Origin: Antedon mediterranea
Taxonomy: Eukaryota > Echinodermata > Crinoidea > Comatulida > Antedonidae
Length of the DNA: 64,000 nt
Direction of reading: 5' to 3'
NCBI RefSeq assembly: GCF_964355755.1
Contig: NC_092677.1
Span: 2,425,001-2,489,000, forward strand
Made by a program: the position numbers and the translations under genes. The stretch's first letter is position 1. Each line of letters opens with the position of its first letter. The notes below the pieces were generated by a model that saw only the letters and a list, made by a program, of their open reading frames with translations, was not told where the DNA came from and made no database searches. Positions 1 through 11,268 of this stretch are shown piece after piece.

Positions 1-1457
1 ATTTTATAACTTTGTCAACATATGGGCAATCACGTGAAGTTGTGCTTTCCTATTTTTGAATGACATCAGAGTTGCGCAACATGACTTACGCGCGTTTTTA
101 TGAATTTCGCGTATTTAACATAGATCGAAAACCATATAACAATTTAAATTGAAACTTAGCAAAAGTCTAATTTATATCGTGCGCTAACGTTTTGTGCACT
201 AAAAATGGCATGTTTTACACGAAGTTACGCGCGCACGCACGTTTAAAATTTTATAATGCGAAAAATCAATTTCTAATCAACTTTCTACGCGTTTCATGTC
301 ATTTTGAGCATGTAAAAAATTCCCACGGGCGCGCATATTTTTACGCGCGTGGTGCGCACGTAGCGTTGAAAACAATTTTTTTTGCGTGATTTAGGTTTTT
401 CCAGCCTTTTCTAGTAATTTTACCAACTTTTAAACGATTTCGACTTAAAATCACGTCATACGAGCCCGTAGAATTGGATGATTTATGTGCGTTTTTTATG
501 AAAAAGTTCAAAAATTCATCAAAATTTGTCAAAATTATACCTTTTTTTAAACACTTGTAGTTTCTAAACTAAACGGTAAAAGTTGTTTTTATTACGTATT
601 CTTGAAGATGATGAGTTGTAGATATCGTATCATGCATCAATATGGCTAACCGGACATTATGACATCATCGTATGGCCACTCGAATATAAAATATAGGGAT
701 TTTTTCTCTTTTGTCATAGCGCATCACATTTAATAGAGCGCATCTCCACTTATCCGTTTTCCATTTTCACCCCGATTTTTATATTGTCTAGGTCAATCAA
801 CTATCCTTTGCATGAGTTAAAAATAATTTAATTTTTATGACGTCATCATGCCTACAAATTTAAATTAGGTGTGCCTTTAATTTCATCTTTACAGTAAATT
901 TTAATCTGTTATAGCTCGTACGAATAAAATGTGATAATCACGATTAAAACGTTTTCTGGAAGCTATTGGATTGTAGATACAAAATCATGTAAAAATTTTA
1001 CCATTCGGATGTTGTGACGTCATCATATGGCCAGTTAAATAAGAAAAGTCGTATTTTCATCTTTTGCGTCATAATTCATTACATTTAAAAGAGCGTGCAT
1101 CAATATTTCACGTATTCAAATTTCTTCTGCACGTTAGTATGTTGTTACTGAGATAATTTGCTTCCCAAATTGCTGTCTTAGTTTTTCATTTTGATACCGT
1201 CGCCATGTTAAAAATAGGAATAAACGGGGGGTCCCGTAATTTCACCTATTCTACACTGTATGTAATATGTATACAGATTATATTATATACTACATGACAC
1301 AAAATTACAGAATTCAGCAATAACAACATATCATATTCTTCAGTTCAGGTCATAATGCCATAATCTTTTTCTGTGTGCAATATTCTAACGTATCACTTGC
1401 ACGTGGCGTTTGTCGTGCGGATAACTAACTCGTCAAAGTGACGAGTTACATGTCTAG
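1..1457 (+). mobile_element. Outer array unit X, left end cut by window
   Basis: This + oriented copy is cut off by the window start. Its 3' hairpin is at 1427-1447 and its CTAG at 1454-1457. The subterminal repeat GCGGATAACTAA just before the hairpin marks the alpha terminal type. No coding capacity is seen. Confidence 0.7.
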
Positions 1458-2829
1458 TCTGTATTATTCTTTCTTTCTGTCATTTTTGTGCAGAGCATAT
1501 CTCAAAAACGTGTAAAATTAACATTTCATAACTTTGTCAACATATGGGTATTCACCTGAAGTTGTGCTTTTCTATTTCTGAATGACGTCAGAATTGCACA
1601 ACATGACTTACGCGCGTTTTAACGAATTTCGCGTATTTAACATACATCGAAAACCATATAACAATTTAAATTGAAACTTAACAAAAGTTTTAGTTATATC
1701 TTGCGCTAACTGACTTTGTAAAAAAAATGGCATGTTTTACACGAAGTTACGCGCGCACGCGCGTTTAAAATTTCAAAACGCGAAAAATCAATTTCTAATC
1801 CACTTTCTACGCGTTTCATGTCATTTTGAGCAGGTAAAAAATTCCCACGCGTGCGCATTTTTTTACGCGCGCCGTGCGCACGTAGCGTTGAAAACAATTT
1901 TTTTCACGTGATTTATGTTTTTCCAGCCTTTTTTAGTAATTTTACCAACTTTTAAACGATTTAGACTTAAAATTACGTCATACGGGCACGTCGAATTGGA
2001 TAATTTACGTGGGTTTTTGATGAAAAAGGTAAAAAATTCGTTAAAATTTGTCAAAATTATGCCTTTTTTTAAACAGTCGTAATTTCTAAACTTGACGGTC
2101 AACTTTTTGTGGATGACATATTCTTGAAGTTGATGAGGTGTAGATATCGGATCATGTAATAATATGGCTAACCGGACATTGTGACGTCATCGTATGGCCA
2201 CGCGAATATAAAATATAGGATTTTTGTATCTTTCATCATAGCGCATGACATTTAATAGAGCGCATCTCCAATTATCTGTTTTCCATTTTTACCCCGATTT
2301 TTATATTATCTAGGTCAATCAACTATCTTTCGTATGAGTTAAAAATATTTTAATTTTTATGACGTCATCATGTCTAAAAATGTAAATAACGTGGGTCACT
2401 TATTTTCGTCTTTACAGTAAATTTCAATCTGTTATAGCTCGTCAGAATAAAACGTGATAATCATGATTAAAACGTTTTCTGGAAGCTATTGGATTGTAGA
2501 TACGAATTTATGTAAACATTTTGCCAATCGGATGTTGTGACGTCATCATATGACCAGTTAAATAAAAAAAGTCGTATTTTCATCTTTTGCGTCATAATTC
2601 ATCACATTTAAAAGAGCGCGCATCAATATTTTACGTATTTAAATTTCTTCTACACATTAATATGTTGTTGCCGAGATAATTTCCTTCCGAAATTGCTATC
2701 TTAGTATTTCATTTTGATACCGTCGCTATGTTAAAAATTGGAATAAATGGCGGGTCCAGTCATTTCACCTATTCTACACAGTATGTAATATGTATACAGA
2801 TTATATTGTATATATAATATGACACAAAA
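1458..2829 (+). mobile_element. Outer array unit Y, 5' part (interrupted)
   Basis: This follows unit X directly. Its 5' terminal hairpin module is missing, because the unit starts inside the T/C-rich tract. It stops at an A at 2829, where the insert 2830-11035 begins, and resumes at 11036 with T. The two parts total 1,525 bp, which matches an uninterrupted unit. Confidence 0.75.
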
Positions 2830-4364
2830 CTAGACATGTAACTCGTCACTTTGACGAGTTTGGTTATCCGCCGCGCAAGTGGTGCAACATTAACATTAAG
2901 GGGATAGGTTGAGGACAAAAGGAAGTGTTCACGTTGGCATTATGATCTGAACTGAAGAATATGATATGTTGTTATTGCTGAATTTTATTATTTAAATTCA
3001 TATATAGTATACACAGTATATTCTGTATCCATATCACATACAGTGACATACAGTGTAGAATAGGTGAAATTACGGGACCTGCTATTTATTGCAATTTTTA
3101 ACATGTTGACGGTTTTAAAATAAAACGCGAAGGTAGCAATTCCGAAAGGAAATTATCTCAGCAACAACGTATTAGCGTGTAGAAGAAATTTGAATACGTG
3201 AAATATTGATGCGCGCTCTTTTAAATGTAATGAATTATGACGCAAAAGATGAAAATACGACCTTTTTCATTTAACTGGCCATATGATGACGTCACAACAT
3301 CCGATTGGCAACATTTTTACATAATTTCGTATCTACAATCCAATAGCTTCCAGAAAAAGTTTTAATCGTGATTATCACATTTTATTCTTACGAGCTATAA
3401 CAGATTAAAATTTACTGTAAAGATGAAATTGATGCCACACGTGATTTAAATTTTTAGGCATGATGACGTCAAAAAAATTAAAATATTTTTAACTCATGCG
3501 AAAGATAGTTGATTGACCTAGACAATATCAAAATCAGGGTGAAAATGGAAAACGAATAGGTGGAGATGCGCTCTATTCAATGTGATGAGTTATGACGAAA
3601 GTTACAAAAATCCTAAATTTTATATTCGCGTGGCCATACGATGACGTCACAATGTCCGGTTAGCCATATTAATACCTGATCCGATATCTACAACTCATCT
3701 ACTTCCAGAATATGTCATCCACAAAAAGTTGACCGTCTAGTTTAGAAATTACGACTGTTTAAAAAAAGGCATATTTTAAACGAATTTTTTAACCTTTTCA
3801 TAAAAAACGCGCGCAAATTGTCCAATTCGACGTGCTCGTATGACGTATCTTTAAGTCGAAATTGTTTAAAATTTGGTAAAATTGCTAGAAAAGGCTGGAA
3901 AAACATAAATCACGCGAAAAAAATACGTTTTCAATGCTACGTGCGCACCGCACACGTAAAAATGTGCGCACGCGTGGGAATTTTTGACATGCTTAAAACG
4001 ACATAAAACGCGTAGAAAGTTGATTATAAATTAATTTTGCGCATTTTGAAATTTTAAATACGCGTGCGCGCGTAACTTTGTGTAAAACACGCAATTTTTT
4101 TTCAACAGAAAGTTAGAGCATGATATAAATTAAACTTTTGCAAAGTTTCACTTTAAAATGTTATTTGGTTTTCGACATATGTTAGATACGAGAAAATCGT
4201 TAAATCGCGCGTACGTCACGTTGCGCAATTGTAAACATCATGAAAAGCTTCGCTTGACGACGTTACATAAATGTCAAAATGTTAACATAGTTACCGAAAT
4301 GTTATGTTTGCGAGTTTTAGAGAAAAGCGTTACACAAAAATCATACAGAAAGAAAGAAGAAGAA
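2830..4364 (-). mobile_element. Insert 1, unit A (beta 3' end)
   Basis: This unit is 1,535 bp, the same length as the outer unit A' (1,390 + 145 bp), and nearly identical to it. Its beta 3' region contains CGCGCAAGTGGTGCAACATT and differs from alpha units for about 110 bp. TGACGTCA palindromes lie at 3287, 3464 and 3642. The 5' terminal hairpin module is missing. The open frames at 3818-4006 and 4158-4397 recur in close copies but are broken in others, so they are not called as genes. Confidence 0.7.
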
Positions 4365-5874
4365 CTAGACATGAAACTCGTCACTTTGACGAGTTAGTTA
4401 TCCGCTCGACAAACGCCACGTGCACGTCATACGTTAGAATATTGCACACAGAAAAATATTAAGGCATTATGACCTGAACTGAAGAATATGATATGTTGTT
4501 ATTTCTGAATTCTGTTATTTTGTGTCATATAGTATACACAGTACAATCTGTATACATATCACAAACAGTGTAAAATAGGTGAAATTACGGGACCCGTATT
4601 TTATTTTAATTTTTAACATCTTGACGGTTTCAAAATGAAATGCAAAAGTAGAAACTTCTGAATGAAATTATCTCAGCAAAAACATATTAACGTATAGAAG
4701 AAATTTTAATACGTGAAATATTGATGCGCGCTCTTTTAAATGTAATGAAATATAATGCAAAAGATGAAAATACGACTTTTTTTATTTAACTGGCCATATG
4801 ATGACGTCACAACATTCGATTGGCACAATTTACACATGATTTTGTATCTACAATACAATAGCTTCCTGAAAACGTTTTAATCGTGATTATCACATTTTAT
4901 TCTTACGAGGTATAACAGATTAAAATTTACTGTAAAGATAAAATTAATGACCAACGTAATTTAAATTTTTAGGCAAGATGACGTTAAAAAAATTTAAAAA
5001 TGTTTAATTCATGCAAAAGATAGTTGATTGACCTAGAATATATTAAAATCGGGGTGAAAATGGACAACGAATAAGTGGAGATGCGCTCTATTAAATGTGA
5101 TGAGCTATGACGAAAGAGACAAAAATTCTATATTTTATATTGGCGTGGCCATACGATGACGTCACAATGTCCGGTTAGCCATATTAATGCATGATCCGAT
5201 ATCTACAACTCATCAACTTCCAGAATATGTAATTTGAAAAAAGTTCTCCATGTAGTTTAGAATCTATGACTGTTTAAAAATAGGCATAATTTTGACGAAT
5301 TTTTGAACTTTTTCACCAAAAACGCGTGCAAATTATCTAATTCGACGTGCTCGTATGACGTAATTTTAAGTCGAAATTGTTTAAAATTTGGTAACATTAC
5401 TAGAAAAGGCTGAAAAAACATAAATCACGTGAAAAAAATATGTTTTTAACGCTACGTGTGCACCGCGTGCGTAAAAATGTTCGCGCGCGTGGGAATTTTT
5501 GACATGCTCAAAATGACATGAAACGCATAGAAAGTTGATTGGAAGTTGATCTTTCGTATTCTAAAATTTTAAACGCGCGTGCGCGCGTAACTTTTTGTGA
5601 AACATGCTATTTTTAATCCATAGAAAGTTTGCGCTTGATATGACTTAAATTTTCACAAAGTGTCAAAACAAAATTATGTTTCGTTTTTAGTCTATGATCA
5701 ATCATTGAAATTCATAAAATCGCGCGTAAGTCTCGTTGCGCAACTCTGACGTCATTCAAAAATAGGAGGTGCACAAGTTCGCGTAAATGTCGATATGTTG
5801 ACAAAGTTACGATATGTTCTGTTTACACGTTTTAGAGAAACGCGGCGCACAAAAATGACAGAAGGAAAGAAGAA
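4365..5874 (-). mobile_element. Insert 1, unit B (alpha 3' end)
   Basis: CTAG is at 4365-4368 and the hairpin at 4375-4395. Unit length is 1,510 bp, with the 5' end truncated in the A/G-rich tract. It closely resembles unit C. Its 5' half belongs to a different sequence type from unit A. Confidence 0.7.
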
Positions 5875-7454
5875 CTAGACATGAAACTCGTCACTTTGAC
5901 GAGTTAGTTATCCGCTCGACAAACGCCACGTGCACGTCATACGTTAGAATATTGCACACAAAAAAATATTAAGGCATTATGACCTGAACTGAAGAATATG
6001 ATATGTTGTTGTTTCTGAATTCTGTTATTTTGTGTCATATAGTATACACAGTACAATCTGTATACATATCACAAACAGTGTAAAATAGGTGAAATTACGG
6101 GACCCGTATTTTATTGTAATTTTTAACATCTTGACGGTTTCAAAATGAAATGCAAAAGTAGAAATTTCAGAATGAAATTATCTCAGCAATAACATATTAA
6201 CGTGTAGAAGAAATTTGAATACGTTAAATATTGATGCGCGCTCTTTTAAATGTAATGAAATATAACGCAAAAGATGAAAATACGACTTTTTTTATTTAAC
6301 TGGCCATATGATGACGTCACAACATTCGATTAGCACAATTTACACATGATGTTGTATCTACAATACAATAGCTTCCTGAAAACGTTTTAATCGTGATTAT
6401 CCCATTTTATTCTTACGAGCTATAACGGATTAAAATTTAATGTAAAGATGAAATTAATGACCAACGTAATTTAAATTTTTAGGCATGATGACGTTAAAAA
6501 AATTAAAAAAATTTTAATTCATGCAAAAGATAGTTGATCGACCTAGAATATATTAAAATCGGGGTGAAAATGGACAACGAATAAGTGGAGATGCGCTCTA
6601 TTAAATGTGATGAGCTATGACGAAAGAGACAAAAATCCTATATTTTATATTCGCGTGGCCATACGATGACGTCACTATGTCCGGTTATCCATATTAATGC
6701 ATGATCCGATATCTACAACTCATCAACTTCCAGAATATGTAATTAAAAAAAAGTTCTCCATGTAGTTTAGAATCTATGACTGTTTAAAAATAGGCATAAT
6801 TTTGACGAATTTTTGAACTTTTTCACCAAAAACGCGTACAAATTATCTAATTCGACGTGCTCGTATGACGTAATTTTAAGTAGAAATTGTTTAAAAGTTG
6901 GTAACATTACCAGAAAAGGCTGAAAAAACATAAATCACGCGGAAAAAATATGTTTTTAACGCTACGTGTGCACCGCGTGCGTAAACATTTTCGCGCGCGT
7001 GGGAATTTTTGACATGCTCAAAATGACATGAAACGCATAGAAAGTTGATTAGAAGTTGATTTTTCGCACCCTAAAATTTTAAACGCGCGTGCGCGCGTAA
7101 CTTTTTGTGAAACATGCTATTTTTAATCCATAGAAAGTTTGCGCTTGATATGACTTAAATTTTCACAAAGTGTCAAAACAAAATTATGTTTGGTTTTTAG
7201 TCTATGATCAATCATTGAAATTCATAAAATCGCGCGTAAGTCACGTTGCGCAACTCTGACGTCATTCAAAAATAGGAGGTGCACAAGTTCACGTAAATGT
7301 CGATATGTTGACAAAGTTACAATATGTTCTGTTTACACGTTTTAGAGAAACGCGACGCACAAAAATGACAGAAAGAAAGAAGTATAATACAGAAAAAAAA
7401 TTTGATGAAACAGGACGATTACAAGGAGTTATCCGCTACTAAGCGGATAACTAA
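5875..7454 (-). mobile_element. Insert 1, unit C (intact alpha 5' end)
   Basis: CTAG is at 5875-5878 and the hairpin at 5885-5905. The 5' end is intact: a 10-bp stem hairpin at 7428-7451, then the terminal 12-mer at 7443-7454, directly joined to the CTAG of unit D. Confidence 0.7.
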
Positions 7455-9327
7455 CTAGACATGAAACTCGTCACGTTGACGAGTTAGTTATCCGCTCGAC
7501 AAACGCCACGCGCACGTCATACGTTAGAATATTGCACACAGAAAAATATTAAGGCATTATGACCTGAACTGAAGAATATGATATGCTGTTAGTGCTGAAT
7601 TCTGTCAATTTTGTGTCATATAGTATATACATGCAAACAGTATAATCTGTATACATATTACATACAGTGTAGAATAGGTGAAATTACGGGACCCGCCATT
7701 TATTCCAATTTTTAACATGGCGACGGTATCAAAATGAAACACTTAGATAGCAATTTCAGAAGGAAATTATCTCAGGAACAACATATTAACGTGTAGAAGA
7801 AATTTGAATACGTAAAATATAGATGCGCACCCTTTTAAATGTGATGAACTATTACGCAAAATATGAAAATACGTCTTTTTTTATTCAACTGGCCATATGA
7901 TGACGTCCCAACATCCGATTGGCAAAATGTTTACATGAATTCGTATCTACAATCCAATAGCTTCCAGAAAACGTTTTAATCGTGATTATCACATTTTATT
8001 CTGATGAGCTATAACAGATTAAAATTTACTGTAAAGATAAATATAAGTGACCCACGTTATTTATATTTTTAGACATTATGACGTCATAAAAATAAAAAAA
8101 TGTTTACTCTTGCGTAAGATAGTTGATTGACCTAGAAAATTTCAAAATCTGGGTTAAAATGGAATACGGATAAGTGGAGAAGCGCTCTATTAAATGAGAT
8201 GCGCTATGACGAAAGATACAAAAATCCTATATTTTATATTCGCGTGGCCATACGATGACGTCACAATGTCCGGTTTGCCATATCAATGCATGATTCCTTA
8301 TCTACAACTTATCATCTTCCTGGATATGTAATTTAAACAAAGTTCACCTCGTAGTTTAGAATCTATGATTGTTTAAAAAAAGGTATAATTTTGACAAATG
8401 TTTGAACTTTTTCCTCAAAAACGCACATAAATTATCCAATTCGACGTGCCCGTATGACGTAATTTGAAGTCGAAATTGTTTCAAAGTTGGTAAAATTACT
8501 ATAAAAGGCTTGAAAACATAAATCACGAGAGAAAAATGGTTTTCAACGCTACGTTCGCACCGCGCGCGTAAAAAAAAGCGCGCGCGTGGGAATTTTTTAC
8601 ATGCTTAAAATGACATGAAACACGTAGAAAGTTGATTAGAAATTGATTTTTCGCATTTTGAATTTTAAATTAGCGTGCGCGCGTAACTTTGTGTAAAACA
8701 CGCAATTTTTTATCCACAGAAAGTTAGCGCATGATATAAATTAAACTTTTGCTAAGTTTCAATTTAAATTGTTATATGGTTTTAAATCTATGTTAAATAC
8801 GCGAAATTCATAAAATTGTGCGTAAGTCACGTTGCGCATTTCTCACGTCATTCACAATAGGAGGTGCACAACTTCACGTGAATGCCCATATGTTGACAAA
8901 GTTATGAAATGTTATGTTTACACGTTTTTTAGATACGCGAGACACAAAAATAGAGGAGAAATGCGCGTGCGCGCGTAACGTCTTGTAAAACATGGCATTT
9001 TTAATCCACAAAAAGTTTTCCCTTGATATGACTTAAATTTTTACAAAGTGTCAAAACAAATTTATGCTTGGTTTTTAGTCTATGATCAATCATAAAAAAT
9101 CATAAAATCGCACGTAAGTCACGTTGCGCAACTCTGACGTCATTCAAAAATAGGAGGTGCACAACTTCACGTAAATGCCCATATGTTGACAAAGTAATGA
9201 AATGTTATGTTTACAAGTTTTTGAGATACGTGAGACACAAAAATGAGGGAGAAAGAAATAAGAAAAAAAAAAAAAAAAAGTAACAGGACGATTACAAGCA
9301 GTTATCCGCTACTAAGCGGATAACTAA
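7455..9327 (-). mobile_element. Insert 1, unit D (long, chimeric 5' half)
   Basis: CTAG is at 7455-7458. The hairpin at 7465-7485 has loop CGT instead of CTT. At 1,873 bp it is the longest unit, because about 290 bp of the 5' region occurs twice in diverged form: from about 8671 (type like unit A) and again from about 8961 (type like B, C and E). Its 5' end is an intact alpha hairpin (9301-9324) joined directly to unit E. Confidence 0.65.
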
Positions 9328-10955
9328 CTAGACATGAAACTCGTCACTTTGACGAGTTAGTTATCCGCACGACAAACGCCACGTGCACGTCATACGTTGG
9401 AATATTGCACACGGAAAAAGATTATGGCATTGTGACCTGAACTGAAGAATATGATATGTTTTTATTGCTGAATTCTGTTATTTTGTGTCATATAGTATAC
9501 ACAGTATAATCTGTATACATATCACATACAGTGTAGAATAGGTGAAATTACGGGACCCGCTATTTATTCAAATTTTTAACATATTGACGGTTTCAAAATG
9601 AAACGCGAATGTAGCAATTTCGGAAGGAAATTATCTCAGCAACAACATATTAACGTGTGGAAGAAATCTTTTAAATGTAATGAACTATGACGCAAAAGAT
9701 GAAAATACGACTTTTTTTATTTAACTGGCCATATGATGACGTCACAACATCCGATTGGCAAAATGTTTACATGATTTCGTATCTACAATCCAATAGCTTC
9801 CAGAAAACATTTTAATCGTGATTATCCCATTTTGTTCTTACGAGCGATAACAGATTAAAATTTACTGTAAAGATGAAATTAATGACCCAAGTAATTAACA
9901 TTTTTAGGCATGATGACGTTACAAATATTAAAATATTTTTAACTCATGCGAAAGGTAGTTGATTGACCTAGACAATATTAAAATCTCGGAGAAAATGGAA
10001 TACGGATAAGCGTGATGCGCTCCATTGAATGTGATGAGCAATAACGAAAGAGACAAAAATCCTATATTTTATATTCGTGTGGCCATACGATGACGTCAAA
10101 ATATCCTGTTAGCCATATTAATGTATGATTTGATATCTACAACTCATCAACTTCCAGAATATGTAATAAAAATAACTTTCACCGTTTAGTTTAGAAACTA
10201 CGACTGTTTAAAAAAAGGCATAATTTTGACGATTTTTTTAGCTTTTTGATCAAAAACGCGCGTAAATTTTCCAATTCGACGTGCTCGTATGACGTAATTT
10301 AAAGTCACAAATGGTTTTAAAATGGTAAAATTACTCTAGAAGGCTGGAAAAACATAATTCATGAGAAAAAAAGATGTTTTTCACGGTACGTGGCCACCGC
10401 GCGCGTAAAAAAATGCGTGCACGTGGGAATTTTTGACATGCGCGAAATGTCATGAGTCGTGTAAAAAGTTGATTAAAAATTAATTTTACGCATTTTGAAA
10501 CTTTAACTGCGCGTGCGCGCGTAACTTCTTGTAAAACATGCCATTTTTAATCAATAAAAAGTTTGCACTTGATATGACTTAAATTTTCACAAAGTGTCAA
10601 AACTAAATTATGCTTGGTTTTTAGTCTATGAGCAATCATAAAAAATCATAAAATCGCGCGTAAGTCACGTTGCGCAACTCTGACGTCATTCAAAAATAGG
10701 AGGTGCACAACTTCACGTAAATGCCCATATGTTGACAAAGTTATGAAATGTTATGTTTACCCATTTTAGAGATACGCTCTGCACAAAAAGTGAGGGAGAA
10801 AGACAGAAGAATAATATAAAATTGAAACAGGACGATTACAAGGAGTTATCCGCTACTAAGCGGATAACTAATAATACAGAAAAGAAAAAAAAATATGATG
10901 AAACAGGACGATTACAAGGAGTTATCCGCTACTAAGCGGATAACTAATAAAAAGT

Positions 10956-10988
<33 letters not shown>

Positions 10989-11035
10989 CGTACAATCACA
11001 AGAGGTTATCCTGCAACTTCGTTGCGGATAACCAA
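9328..11035 (-). mobile_element. Insert 1, unit E (stacked 5' ends)
   Basis: CTAG is at 9328-9331 and the hairpin at 9338-9358. About 28 bp are missing near 9670 compared with E'. The 5' region carries two alpha hairpins (10845-10868 and 10921-10944), a TGA microsatellite, then a beta hairpin (11004-11033) that forms the outer end of the insert. Confidence 0.7.
10956..10986 (+). repeat. TGA/GAT microsatellite inside element 5' region
   Basis: About ten GAT triplets. The inverted copy lies in unit E' near 11240-11270 as ATC triplets. Helitron-related non-autonomous elements often carry an internal microsatellite, which fits this position. Confidence 0.85.
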
Positions 11036-11188
11036 TAACAGAATTCAGCAATAACAACATATCATATTCTTCAGTTCAGGTCATATTGCCACAATCTTTT
11101 TCTGTGTGCAATATTCTAACGTATGACGTCTACGTGGCCTTTGTCGTGCGGATAACTAACTCGTCAAAGTGACGAGTTACATGTCTAG
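11036..11188 (+). mobile_element. Outer array unit Y, 3' part
   Basis: This is the continuation of unit Y after insert 1. It contains the alpha terminal region, the hairpin at 11158-11178 and CTAG at 11185-11188. The next base begins the beta 5' end of E' with no spacer. Confidence 0.75.
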
Positions 11189-11235
11189 TTGGTTATCCGC
11201 AACGAAGTTGCAGGATAACCTCTTGTGATTGTACG

Positions 11236-11268
<33 letters not shown>

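Larger units (their letters stand above)
2830..11035 (-). mobile_element. Insert 1: five-unit multimeric Helitron-like element
   Basis: A - strand block of five tandem units inserted into unit Y. The 3' end (CTAG, 2830-2833) and hairpin (2840-2860) are at the left; the 5' end TTGGTTATCCGC (reverse complement of 11024-11035) is at the right. Flanks are A (2829) and T (11036), and joining them restores the sequence seen in uninterrupted units. Unit boundaries fall at 4364/4365, 5874/5875, 7454/7455 and 9327/9328, each marked by CTAG and a hairpin. Both outer ends are beta type, while four internal joints carry alpha 3' ends. Confidence 0.75.

Noticed and set aside
1458-1469. TCTGTATTATTC right after CTAG, resembling the canonical Helitron 5' start
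   Set aside because: In unit C the same words lie inside the element, well inward of the intact hairpin 5' end, so this is a truncated unit and not the terminus.
4158-4397. Recurrent 79-codon open frame in several array units (also 12816-13055, 15561-15767, 17104-17322)
   Set aside because: It is open only in nearly identical copies, and is broken or shifted in units B-E and Y. It shows no domain, and the changes do not look coding.
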